From positions 917,501 through 981,500 of the forward strand of contig NZ_CP086106.1 in the NCBI RefSeq assembly GCF_016765655.2: a DNA stretch of 64,000 bases, in the 5' to 3' direction. The DNA is from Skermanella mucosa. Lineage in GTDB: Bacteria; Pseudomonadota; Alphaproteobacteria; Azospirillales; Azospirillaceae. The position numbers and the translations under genes are program-made. How positions within the stretch are numbered: the first letter of the stretch is position 1; the number at the start of each line of letters is the position of its first letter. Below the pieces are notes generated by a model. The model did no database searches. It was not told where the DNA came from and saw nothing but the letters and a program-made list of their open reading frames with translations. This document shows positions 25,738 through 33,932 of this stretch, piece after piece.

Positions 25738-26387
25738 GCGACTTCGTGATCGACTGGGAGCGGGAACGGCGCACCGGCGTGCCGGAAGCGGTCCTGTGCG
25801 CCTCGAAATCGGTGGCACAGGTCGAGGCGATCCTGAAGGAGGCGGCCATGGCCGGCCGCCGCTTGCTGTTCACCCGGCTGGAGCCCGCCGCCTTCGAGGC
25901 CTTGGCGCCGGAATGCCGCGCCATGCTCGATTACGACTCCCTCTCCCGCACGGCATGGTGCGGGTCCCTGCCGCCGGCGGGGGCCGCGCGGGACGGCATC
26001 GGAATCGTCGCCGCGGGAACCTCCGACCTGCCGGTCGCCCGCGAGGCCGCCCGGTCGCTGGAGTTCCTGGGTTTCTCGGCCCCGGTGATCGCCGATGTCG
26101 GCGTCGCCGGCCTGTGGCGCCTGATGCGCCGGCTGGAGGAGATCCGCGGCTGGCGCGTCGTGATCGCGACGGCCGGCATGGAAGGCGCGCTGTTCAGCGT
26201 GCTCGCCGGGCTGGTCGACGCTCCGGTGATCGCCGTTCCCACCTCCGTCGGCTACGGCGTCGCTGCGGGCGGTACGGTCGCGCTGCACACGGCGCTCGCG
26301 TCCTGCGCGCCGGGCGTCCTGACCGTCAATATCGACAACGGCTTCGGAGCTGCGGCGGCGGCTGTGAAAATAATGAATAAAATATGA
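25734..26387 (+). CDS. larB: LarB, NaAD carboxylase/hydrolase (PurE-like)
   Basis: A 217-residue LarB, which carboxylates the pyridinium ring of nicotinic acid adenine dinucleotide and hydrolyses it, the first step of pincer-cofactor synthesis. The PurE-like core reads GIVAAGTSDLPVAREAA, then VIATAGMEGALFSVLAGLV and VIAVPTSVGYGV. Cys191 in ALASCAPGV fits the covalent cysteine of the family. It is somewhat shorter than some homologues at the N terminus. Last gene of the lar set; the next gene follows after an 81-base gap. Confidence 0.95.
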   Translation: MSDFVIDWERERRTGVPEAVLCASKSVAQVEAILKEAAMAGRRLLFTRLEPAAFEALAPECRAMLDYDSLSRTAWCGSLPPAGAARDGIGIVAAGTSDLPVAREAARSLEFLGFSAPVIADVGVAGLWRLMRRLEEIRGWRVVIATAGMEGALFSVLAGLVDAPVIAVPTSVGYGVAAGGTVALHTALASCAPGVLTVNIDNGFGAAAAAVKIMNKI

Positions 26388-26468
26388 GACGAATTGTCGT
26401 TTGTTCGGCATGCCATATGATGCGATAAAGGAGTAGTTGCCAGAGAGCGGAAAGGACGCCCCGCAGCG

Positions 26469-27923
26469 ATGTTCTCCTGGAAGAAGCATGCCCGGTACGA
26501 GGTGGTCGCCGAGCAGGCCGGCCATGCGAGCATCGACGGCATCTTCGAGACGGAACACGAGGCGGTCGAACGGGCGACCTACCTGCTCAGCCTCGCGAAA
26601 TTCACCCGGGTCCAGGTCGTCCAGGTCGCCAAGCATACCCAGACCGTCGTTTTCGAGCGGGCGTCGCAGGCCGGCGGGACCGGGGTCGTCGGCATCACGG
26701 CGATCGAGGACGCCTATTTCTGCACCGACGTGCTGGACGTCTACGGCCACCCCAGCCGCATGACCCTGCTGCGCCTGACCCGCCGCTATGCCGACCGCCA
26801 GATCGCGATCCCGTGCGAGACGCTGCACGACTACCTGGCGCTCCGCACGATCGAGCGGGAGGGCATGCTGCTCAATTCGGGGATCTCGCGGCTCGCCCGG
26901 GTCCAGTCCAGGGAAGTCGCGACGGTCGCCGCCGAGCGTGAGCGGGAACTGGGGGCCCTGTGGCTCCGCCTGAAGCAGCTCGCCCAGACCTCCGACAGCC
27001 TGTCCGGATATGGCAAGCTGCTGATCCAGAAAGGTTTGGGCGCGTTGCAGGAGCAGGTGGCATCGACCTGCGCGCCGGCCGAATGCGACCGCGTCGTCAG
27101 CTACGCCTTCGCCCGCCTGCTGGAGGGGCATCGCGACTGGGGCACCAAGACCCGCGCGCTGATCCAGGTGCTGGAGGAGGACGACGGCGACGCCGCGGGC
27201 ATCGCCTGGGTCGATCAGGTCCTGGCGGAGACGATCGACGGCCGCGACCCGATCAAGGTGCTGATCGGCTACTCGCCGGATCTGGGCTCCGCACTCGGCA
27301 GCCTGCTCGCCACGCTGAACGGCCGGCTCGACGACCGCCACCCGTTCACGCCGGTGCTGATGGACCTGAGCAACGCCCTGGCGCGCTGGCACCTGCCGGA
27401 GGTCGAGGCCGCCCTGCTGCGCCGCGTCGCGACCGGGCTGAACGGCAGCCATCCCCTGACGAAGGAAGGACCGTGGGCCGATGCCGCCGCCTTGCGCCGG
27501 ATCGTCGCCGGACTCGCCTGCTTCAGCGGCTTCCGCGGCGGTCCGAACATGAGCCAGGCGCTCCTCCGCCGGGCGAAGACGGCGCTGCGTTCCGGGGAAG
27601 CCGACCTGCCGTTCGAAACGGCGGTCCAGCAGCTCTGCGGCAGCCTCAAGGGACCCGGCGCCCAGATCGGCTTCCTGCTGGACTTGGCGGAGACCGAACT
27701 GGGGCGCCAGAAGGGCGTCTTCCTGTTCGGCAGCCTGTCGCGCATCTTCTCCCGCCTGCGCAGCGCCCGCGACCTGGCGCCCGCCCACGTCCCGGCGGAG
27801 GACATTCGCCGCGAACTCGGCGGCCGGCTGCGCCGCGCCGGCATCCCGCGCGACCTAGCCGACCAGCTGATGTACAAGATCTCGTCCCTGCCGGCCGAAG
27901 CGCCGAGAGCGCTGCTGCGTTAG
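26469..27923 (+). CDS. Conserved-type hypothetical protein, 484 aa
   Basis: I do not recognise this protein. It is soluble, with no signal peptide or membrane segment. Residues 1-90 look like a compact alpha/beta domain (MFSWKKHARYEVVAEQAGHA, then TRVQVVQVAKHTQTVVF); residues 130-484 are almost entirely helical and rich in Leu, Ala and Arg, resembling alpha-helical repeat folds. Short stretches such as GYSPDLGSALGSLLATLNGR recur without a clear period. It is preceded by a GGAAAGGAC region and separated from larB by 81 bases, so it may be outside the Lar operon. Codon use matches the neighbours, so it is a resident gene. Confidence 0.75.
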   Translation: MFSWKKHARYEVVAEQAGHASIDGIFETEHEAVERATYLLSLAKFTRVQVVQVAKHTQTVVFERASQAGGTGVVGITAIEDAYFCTDVLDVYGHPSRMTLLRLTRRYADRQIAIPCETLHDYLALRTIEREGMLLNSGISRLARVQSREVATVAAERERELGALWLRLKQLAQTSDSLSGYGKLLIQKGLGALQEQVASTCAPAECDRVVSYAFARLLEGHRDWGTKTRALIQVLEEDDGDAAGIAWVDQVLAETIDGRDPIKVLIGYSPDLGSALGSLLATLNGRLDDRHPFTPVLMDLSNALARWHLPEVEAALLRRVATGLNGSHPLTKEGPWADAAALRRIVAGLACFSGFRGGPNMSQALLRRAKTALRSGEADLPFETAVQQLCGSLKGPGAQIGFLLDLAETELGRQKGVFLFGSLSRIFSRLRSARDLAPAHVPAEDIRRELGGRLRRAGIPRDLADQLMYKISSLPAEAPRALLR

Positions 27924-27951
27924 AGCGGTTTCCGACCGGGTTGAACCGCTC
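27923..27951. repeat. Short palindrome at the end of the unknown gene
   Basis: GAGCGGTT (27923-27930, starting inside the TAG-stop region) and AACCGCTC (27944-27951) are perfectly complementary across a 13-base loop. Similar AGAGCGGTTT...AACCGCTC elements are scattered through many alphaproteobacterial genomes; that resemblance is from memory. It may end the upstream transcript. Confidence 0.5.
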
Positions 27952-27985
27952 CAGCGGGGGCGACGCAAGCGTACTTCAGGTTCTT

Positions 27986-28053
27986 GCCACAGATTACGGC
28001 GATGGACAAAGATACGGACCGGATCATCTGAGGATATCGCCGTCATCTGTGGC
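27986..28053. repeat. Long inverted repeat in the gap before tspO
   Basis: Arms 27986-28003 and 28036-28053 are complementary at 17 of 18 positions, around a 32-base loop. The 231-base gap (27924-28154) holds no recognisable gene, only this element and the shorter palindrome at 27923-27951. It could be a bidirectional terminator between the convergent unknown gene and tspO, a structured RNA, or a small repeat element. Confidence 0.6.
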
Positions 28054-28154
28054 CGATTTCCTTCGTTCCATGCCGGCTTCGAACAAGGCAGGCCGGATGC
28101 ACGGGCCAACGCTTTGAAGCAAATATCTTTTCCGGCAATCGAGTGCACCAAGCC

Positions 28155-28685
28155 TCACGGGTTCAGCAGCCACACCGAGGCGTTCAGCACCGCCGCGTAG
28201 CTGACCCACAGCAGGTACGGCACGAACAGCCAGCCCGCCAGCGGACGTACGCGCCAGAACGCCACCATCGTGGCGGCCACCGCGATCCAGAGCGCCGATA
28301 TCTCCGCGAAGGCCAGGCCGGGCTGCTGCATGCCGAAGAAGATCAGCGACCACAGGATGTTCAGCCCGAGCTGGAGCCCGAACAGCAGCAGCGGCCCGCG
28401 CGCCCCGGCCAGGCCGCGGTCCCGCCAGACCAGCCAGCCGGCGACCGCCATCATGCCGTAGAGCACCGTCCAGACCGGCCCGAACAGCCAGTCCGGCGGA
28501 TTGAACCAGGGTTTCTGCAAGCCGGCGTACCAACCGCCGATCTGCGGCAGGGTCACCGAGGATGCCGTCGCCGAAGCGACCGCGACGAGGATCACGAACG
28601 CCGCGAGTCCGATCAGGGACCGGCTCCGGCTGCCCGCCCGGCCAGGGGCGGCGATGGTGGACTGGGTCATCATGGTGCGTGACAT
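28155..28685 (-). CDS. tspO: TspO/MBR family tryptophan-rich sensory protein
   Basis: A five-helix membrane protein of 172-176 residues. The TspO signature is clear: WYAGLQKPWFNPPDWLFGPV, followed by WTVLYGMMAVAGWLVW and LLLFGLQLGLNILWSLIFFG, and a final VPYLLWVSYAAVLNASVWLLN. TspO binds porphyrins and affects tetrapyrrole-linked or oxygen-linked regulation. Three Met codons lie close together (28685, 28673, 28670) without a good ribosome-binding site, so the exact start is uncertain. Confidence 0.92.
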   Translation of the reverse strand: MSRTMMTQSTIAAPGRAGSRSRSLIGLAAFVILVAVASATASSVTLPQIGGWYAGLQKPWFNPPDWLFGPVWTVLYGMMAVAGWLVWRDRGLAGARGPLLLFGLQLGLNILWSLIFFGMQQPGLAFAEISALWIAVAATMVAFWRVRPLAGWLFVPYLLWVSYAAVLNASVWLLNP

Positions 28686-28811
28686 CGGACGCGGAGCGGC
28701 GCCGGTCAAGGGTCCTCTATTCCGGTACTCCCCCCAAGGGAGCCTTGTCGCGGGGACAGCGGCGGCAAATGTCTGGTTCGATCCTCGACATCGCAACCCT
28801 GGACCACCACC

Positions 28812-29120
28812 ATGAAGCCGGAAGACATCATCGGCGCATGGCTCGCAGGCCTTGCCATCTGGGCGGCAGCCATGCTCTGCGTCGTCCTGTTCGGGCCGCT
28901 GCCGGACCGGGCCGGCCCGCTTCCCACGCCGGCCGGCATCACCATCGACGATTGGTACGCCGGCGCGTGGCGGGACGAGGCCGACCGGGAATGGGATGAG
29001 GCGGACCGGCCCTCCCGTCACGACGCCGAACCGCCCCGGTTGGCCGGGGAGGACGGGACCGGCCAGCCATCGGGGACCGAGGTCAGCCTATCGCCCCTCG
29101 CGACGCCAAGCGGCCAGTAG
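28812..29120 (+). CDS. Small single-span membrane protein, hypothetical
   Basis: A 102-residue frame beginning MKPEDIIGAWLAGLAIWAAA, with one N-terminal transmembrane helix (about 6-28) and an acidic, Trp-Asp-Glu-rich soluble part (IDDWYAGAWRDEADREWDEA). The tail overlaps the end of the convergent membrane-protein gene by 33 bases. No family recognised and no strong ribosome-binding site, so it may be real but is uncertain. Confidence 0.5.
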   Translation: MKPEDIIGAWLAGLAIWAAAMLCVVLFGPLPDRAGPLPTPAGITIDDWYAGAWRDEADREWDEADRPSRHDAEPPRLAGEDGTGQPSGTEVSLSPLATPSGQ

Positions 29121-31184
29121 GGCGCCGACCACCAGTAGGACGACCAGCCCCGCGGGAAGCAGCGACGCCTCGCTGACGCCGGTCACCACGTAGTCGCCGT
29201 TGGCCCGCAGCCCGATCCAGTTGTTGCCGGTCTGGTCGCGGTCGGGCCGGGTGCGCCGCACGTCCACCTCGCCGTCGGCCAGCCAGTGGATGCCGCCGCC
29301 GCTGGCCTGCGCCGCGGGAGCCATGGGGTCCCCGGTGGTGCGGACATCGGCCAGTTCCGGCGGGTTGACGGCGCCGACCACGGCCAGGGCGGTACGCTCG
29401 CCGTCGCTGACGCGGTAGATGCCGGGCTCGGTGGCCAGCACCGCGGCGGTCGCGAGGCCGTTGCCGTCCTCGACCAGATCGACCCCGCGCACCTGGTCCG
29501 ACGGGCTGGTCAGCTCGACCGACCGCGGGTCGGGCTCCAGGCTGCGGCGCTCGATGGTGATGCGGTTGCCCTCGACCTTGGCGCGCAGGTCGTTCTCCTC
29601 CAGCTCCGGCTCCTTCATGAGCCAGTGGGCGAGCCGCCGGAGCAGTTCGGCCTGCGGGCCGCCGCCCTCGTAGCCGCGGGACCACAGCCAGATCTGGTCG
29701 CTGGCGATCTGGGCGACCCGGCCTTCGCCGACTCGGTTCAGGATCATCAGGGGACGGCTGTCGGCGCCTTCCATCACGACGCTGCCCTGGAGCGGCGTCA
29801 CGTCGGTCTGGCGGAACCACCGGCCCCAGCTCGGCTCCTGTCCCTGCGGCGCGCCGGCCGGCACGTCGCCGGGCAGGCCGGCGGTGACGGGATGGCGTCG
29901 GCCCAGCTCGGTCACGGTCGGCTTGAACGGCCGCTCGATCACCTCGCCCGTCGGCTCGCCGGGCAGCACGGCGCCCAGGGGCGTGCGGAACAGGCTCATG
30001 GCGGTGGAGAAGGTCGGTCCCCCCGCTTCGAGCAGGGCGCCGCCGTTCTCCACATAGCTCGCGATGTTGCTGAGATAGAGCTGGGGCAGCACGCCGCGCC
30101 GCCGGTAGCGGTCGAAGATGATCAGGTCGAACTCGTCCAGCTTGATCTCGAACAGTTCCCGGATCGGGAAGGCGATCAGCGACAGCTCGCGGATCGGCGT
30201 GCCGTCCTGCTTCTCCGGCGGGCGCAGGATCGTGAAATGGACCAGATCGACGCCGGGGTCCGCCTTCAGCAGGTTGCGCCAGGTCCGCTCCCCCGCGTGG
30301 GGCTCGCCCGACACCAGCAGCACCCGCAGCCGGTCGCGCACGCCGCTGATCACCACGGCGGCCCGGTTGTTGGCCAGGGTCAGTTCCTGGGGGGCGGCGG
30401 CCACCTCCATCTCCAGGACGTTCTGGCCGCCATGGTCCAGGGTGAACTCCAGCGGCACGTCGCGGCCGACCGGCACCCGGAACGGGCGCGGGGCGCCGCC
30501 GTCCTGGCGCACGTTGACGACGGCGTCGGGCGACTGGCTGCCCGGCATGTCCTCGACCCGCACGGTCACGGTGACTTCCTTGCCGACCAGGCCGAAGCTG
30601 GGCGCCCGGACCACGGCCAGCCGGCGGTCCGCCTCGTCGCGCTCTCCCGTCAGCAAGGTGTGGATCGGACCCAGGCCCTCCAGCCCCTTGCCGCCGCCCG
30701 GAACGTCGTGGACCTGGCCGTCGGTGATGAAGACGGCGCCGGCCATGCGCCGGCGGGGCAGGTCGGCCATGGCGTTGTCGAGCACCTCGAACAGCCGCGT
30801 CTCCTCGATCGCGCCGCCGACGCCGCCCTCGGCGCCGCCGGTGCGGACCACCCGCACCTCCAGGTCGGGGAAGCGCGACAGCCGCTCCTGGAGGTCGGCC
30901 AGCGCGCGTTCGGTGCGGGCGCGGCGCTCGCCGATGTTCTGGCTGGGCGATTCGTCCACCACCAGGACGGCGACGTCCCGGATCGGCTCCCGGTCCTCCT
31001 GGACCAGCGCCGGGTTCAGCAGCGCCACCGCCAGGGCCGCGAGGCCCAGCGTCCGCCACGCCGTGCCGCGGGCGCGCCGGAACGCCGCCACGGCGATGCC
31101 GGCCGCCGCCAGCACGAACAGCGGGATCAGCACCGCCCAGGGCAGCAGCGGGGAGAAGTCAATGGCGGTGCCGCCACCCATCAT
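29088..31184 (-). CDS. Membrane protein with VWA-like and glutamine amidotransferase-like domains
   Basis: A 698-residue protein. Two N-terminal helices (about 12-60) are followed by a VWA-like fold starting VAVLVVDESPSQNIGERR, a beta-rich region, then a class I amidotransferase-like fold around FDRYRRRGVLPQLYLSNI and ENGGALLEAGGPTF without an evident catalytic Cys. One C-terminal helix (LVVLLVVGALLAAW) ends it. It is the last gene of the MoxR operon and overlaps the DUF4159 gene by four bases. Such proteins accompany MoxR/DUF58 pairs in alphaproteobacteria and are thought to act in envelope or protein-complex assembly; the exact role is unknown. Confidence 0.82.
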   Translation of the reverse strand: MMGGGTAIDFSPLLPWAVLIPLFVLAAAGIAVAAFRRARGTAWRTLGLAALAVALLNPALVQEDREPIRDVAVLVVDESPSQNIGERRARTERALADLQERLSRFPDLEVRVVRTGGAEGGVGGAIEETRLFEVLDNAMADLPRRRMAGAVFITDGQVHDVPGGGKGLEGLGPIHTLLTGERDEADRRLAVVRAPSFGLVGKEVTVTVRVEDMPGSQSPDAVVNVRQDGGAPRPFRVPVGRDVPLEFTLDHGGQNVLEMEVAAAPQELTLANNRAAVVISGVRDRLRVLLVSGEPHAGERTWRNLLKADPGVDLVHFTILRPPEKQDGTPIRELSLIAFPIRELFEIKLDEFDLIIFDRYRRRGVLPQLYLSNIASYVENGGALLEAGGPTFSTAMSLFRTPLGAVLPGEPTGEVIERPFKPTVTELGRRHPVTAGLPGDVPAGAPQGQEPSWGRWFRQTDVTPLQGSVVMEGADSRPLMILNRVGEGRVAQIASDQIWLWSRGYEGGGPQAELLRRLAHWLMKEPELEENDLRAKVEGNRITIERRSLEPDPRSVELTSPSDQVRGVDLVEDGNGLATAAVLATEPGIYRVSDGERTALAVVGAVNPPELADVRTTGDPMAPAAQASGGGIHWLADGEVDVRRTRPDRDQTGNNWIGLRANGDYVVTGVSEASLLPAGLVVLLVVGALLAAWRREGR

Positions 31185-33928
31185 TGGCCGAGCCTTTCCA
31201 GTATGGCGGGCACATGGACCTGATCGGCCTTATAATTGCCGGTCAGGGCGTACATCATCAGGTTGACGCCGAAACGGTAGGCCATCTCGCGCTGGCGCTC
31301 GCCGCCCGGCACGACGGCGTTCAGCGGCCGGCCGGCCTCGTCCACCGCCCAGGCGCCGGCCCAGTCGGCGGAACCGATGATCACCGACGACACGCCGTCA
31401 TTGTGCCGGCCCTCCTGGGCCTCGACCCAGACGTCGCCGCCGCCGAACCGGCCGGGGAAATCCTGGAGCAGGTAGAAGGCCTTGGTCAGCACGTGCTCGG
31501 GCGGGACCGGCGCCAGCGCCGGCACGTCCAGCCCGTCCACCAGCTGGCGCAGCCGCTGGGCGCCTGGCCCGCCGCCGGTCAGCGCGGAGCCCGGGCCGTA
31601 CTGCCGGTCGCGGGTGTCGAACAGGATGGTGCCGCCGTTGCGCAGGAACTCGTTCAGCCGGAGCCGTGCCGAATCGCTGAGGTCGGGCTGCGACGGCGAG
31701 ATCGCCCAGTAGATCAGCGGGAAGAAGGCGAGCTCGTCCTGCTCCAGGTTCACCGCCATGGCGCCGGCGGTCTCTACCGCGGTGCGGCGGTTCAGGATCT
31801 CGCTCAGCCCTTCCAGCCCGGCCCGGGTGGTGTCGTCCACCACCCGGTCGCCGGTCACCACATAGGCCAGGTAGGTCTCGCCGCTGGCCTTGACCGCGAA
31901 CTCGTCCGACGCGCGCGCCGGCCCCGGCCCCGCGGCAAGCAGCCCCGCGGCCAGCAGGACCGCCGATGCGGCCGCCGCGGCGCGGCGCCGGCGGCCGAAA
32001 CGGATGTTGCCGAGCAGCCCGCGCAGCACCAGCGCCACGAACAGGTCGATGATCGCCAGCGCCATCGCGGCTCCCAGCAGCCAGGGTTTCAGGTCGATCT
32101 CGCCGCGCGCCGCATAGGTGCCCTGGGCGACGCCGGCGGGCAGCCGGCGCAGGGGTTCGACCGCGGTCACCAGCGAGGTCAGGTTGAGCGCCCGGCGCGC
32201 CTCCTCCGTGCCGTAGAAGCCGGGCGGATGCCGGGGACCCAGGGTTTCGGGCCGGAACGCGTCGCCGGCGATCGGGAACACCGTGGCCGGCGGCGGGATC
32301 AGCTGGCCCAGCCCGTCGAGCACCTCGATCGGCGCGAAGGTCGCCGCCTGGACGTCGCCGGACACGCCTTCGCTCAGCGCCGTCACCCGCCGCAGCATGT
32401 CCACGAACAGGCCGGACAGCGCCAGGTTCGACCAGTCGGAATTGGCCGTGGTGTGGACCAGCACGATCCGCCCCTCCTCGCGCTCCTCCGCGGTGACCAG
32501 CGGGGTGCCGTCGGCCAGCCTTGCCCAGGTCTTCTCGGCGAGGTCGATGGACGGCTCGGCCAGGACCTGGCGGTCCACGACGACGTCGGGCGGAACGGGC
32601 AGGCCGGCGAAGGGACTGGCGGGCGGGAAGGGCGCCAGCCGCGCCGGCTCCGACCAGGACAGCGCGCCGCCCAGCGTCCTGTCGCCCAGGCGGAGGCGCA
32701 CCGGCACCAGCTGGTCGGTATGCTGGGCGAGACGCGGCCCGGCGAAGCGGACCAGCACCCCGCCGCGCTCCACCCAGGATTCGACGGCCTGCGCCTCGGT
32801 CTCGGTCAGGGCGCCGATGTCGGCCAGGATCAGCACCGACAGGTCGCGGCCCATCAGGTCCAGGACGCTGCCCCGGCGGATCTCGCTGAACGGGGCGAGC
32901 GCCCGCTCCAGGTAATAGAGATCGCTCAGCAGCGGCTGGTTCTCGCCCTCCGGCCGTCCGGACACCAGGCCGACCGGGCGGCGGCGCCAGCGCTCGTCCA
33001 GCAGGACGGTCGCCCCGGCGGTCGCCTCTCCCTCGATCGCCAGCCGGGTCACCTCGTTGCGCAGCTCCACGGGGAGGGAGAGCGGGACCTCCAGGCTGTC
33101 CGAACCGGGCGCGAAGGTCGCTTCCTGGCGCGCCAGCAGCCGCCCGTCGGCGGCGGTCGCGCGGATGGTGACGGGGGACGGCAGGGTCGTGTCGGCCCGC
33201 CGCACCCGGGCCACCAGGTCGTTGCCCTCGACGCTGGGCGGCAGCAGCAGGTTGGGCAGGCGGTCGGCGCCGTTCATCAGCACCTCGGCCCCGCCCAGTT
33301 GCTGGAGCCTCTGGGCCAGCGGCAAGGCCGCCGCGTCGGCCAGCCCGTCCGACAGCCAGACGGTGTGGGCGGAGCCCGCCACCTGAAGGCCGCGAAGCGC
33401 TTCCAGCACGGAGGCCCGGTCGGTCGGCCAGGGCCGGGGAGCCAGCGACTGGGTCAGCCGCCGGGCGTCCGCCGGCCGGAGCAGGGTGCTGGGCTGCGGC
33501 TTCTCGCCGGAGGCGGACGGCGCGGTCGCCACCACGATCAGGTCGCGGCCGTTCCGCTCCGCCTGGTCGACCAGATCGGCCATGGTGCGCTGGCGCGCCT
33601 GCCAGTCGCGGGCGGCACCCCAGCCGTTGTCCACCACCAGGATGATCGGGCCGCTTCCCGGCAGCCCGGCGCGCGGGTTCAGCAGCGGCTGGGCGAGCGC
33701 CAGGATCACCAGCGCCGCCAGCACCATCCGCATGATCAGCAGCCAGAGCGGCGTGCGTGCGGGGGTCTCCTCCCGCGCCACCAGGTCGCGCAGCAGGCGG
33801 ATCGCCGGGAATTGCACGATCCGGGGGCTGGGAGGCGTCAGGCGCAGCAGCCACCACAGGACCGGAAGGACGATCAGGGCACCGAGTATCCAGGGTGCGG
33901 CGAAGGCTATCGGTCCCAGTCCCAGCAT
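31181..33928 (-). CDS. BatA-like/DUF4159 domain membrane protein
   Basis: A 915-residue protein. Residues 1-95 are the BatA-type N terminus with two helices (LGALIVLPVLWWLLRLTPPS; LIMRMVLAALVILALAQPLL). A VWA-like domain (IILVVDNGWGAARDWQARQR) and a long beta-rich region follow. Another helix pair surrounds LKPWLLGAAMALAIIDLFVA, and the C-terminal DUF4159 region begins near 690 (SGETYLAYVVTGDRVVDD) and contains LNEFLRNGGTILFDTRD. It is the third gene of the MoxR operon (after moxR and DUF58). Expected inner-membrane anchor with a periplasmic DUF4159 part. Biochemical function unknown. Confidence 0.88.
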   Translation of the reverse strand: MLGLGPIAFAAPWILGALIVLPVLWWLLRLTPPSPRIVQFPAIRLLRDLVAREETPARTPLWLLIMRMVLAALVILALAQPLLNPRAGLPGSGPIILVVDNGWGAARDWQARQRTMADLVDQAERNGRDLIVVATAPSASGEKPQPSTLLRPADARRLTQSLAPRPWPTDRASVLEALRGLQVAGSAHTVWLSDGLADAAALPLAQRLQQLGGAEVLMNGADRLPNLLLPPSVEGNDLVARVRRADTTLPSPVTIRATAADGRLLARQEATFAPGSDSLEVPLSLPVELRNEVTRLAIEGEATAGATVLLDERWRRRPVGLVSGRPEGENQPLLSDLYYLERALAPFSEIRRGSVLDLMGRDLSVLILADIGALTETEAQAVESWVERGGVLVRFAGPRLAQHTDQLVPVRLRLGDRTLGGALSWSEPARLAPFPPASPFAGLPVPPDVVVDRQVLAEPSIDLAEKTWARLADGTPLVTAEEREEGRIVLVHTTANSDWSNLALSGLFVDMLRRVTALSEGVSGDVQAATFAPIEVLDGLGQLIPPPATVFPIAGDAFRPETLGPRHPPGFYGTEEARRALNLTSLVTAVEPLRRLPAGVAQGTYAARGEIDLKPWLLGAAMALAIIDLFVALVLRGLLGNIRFGRRRRAAAAASAVLLAAGLLAAGPGPARASDEFAVKASGETYLAYVVTGDRVVDDTTRAGLEGLSEILNRRTAVETAGAMAVNLEQDELAFFPLIYWAISPSQPDLSDSARLRLNEFLRNGGTILFDTRDRQYGPGSALTGGGPGAQRLRQLVDGLDVPALAPVPPEHVLTKAFYLLQDFPGRFGGGDVWVEAQEGRHNDGVSSVIIGSADWAGAWAVDEAGRPLNAVVPGGERQREMAYRFGVNLMMYALTGNYKADQVHVPAILERLGQ

Positions 33929-33932
33929 ATGT

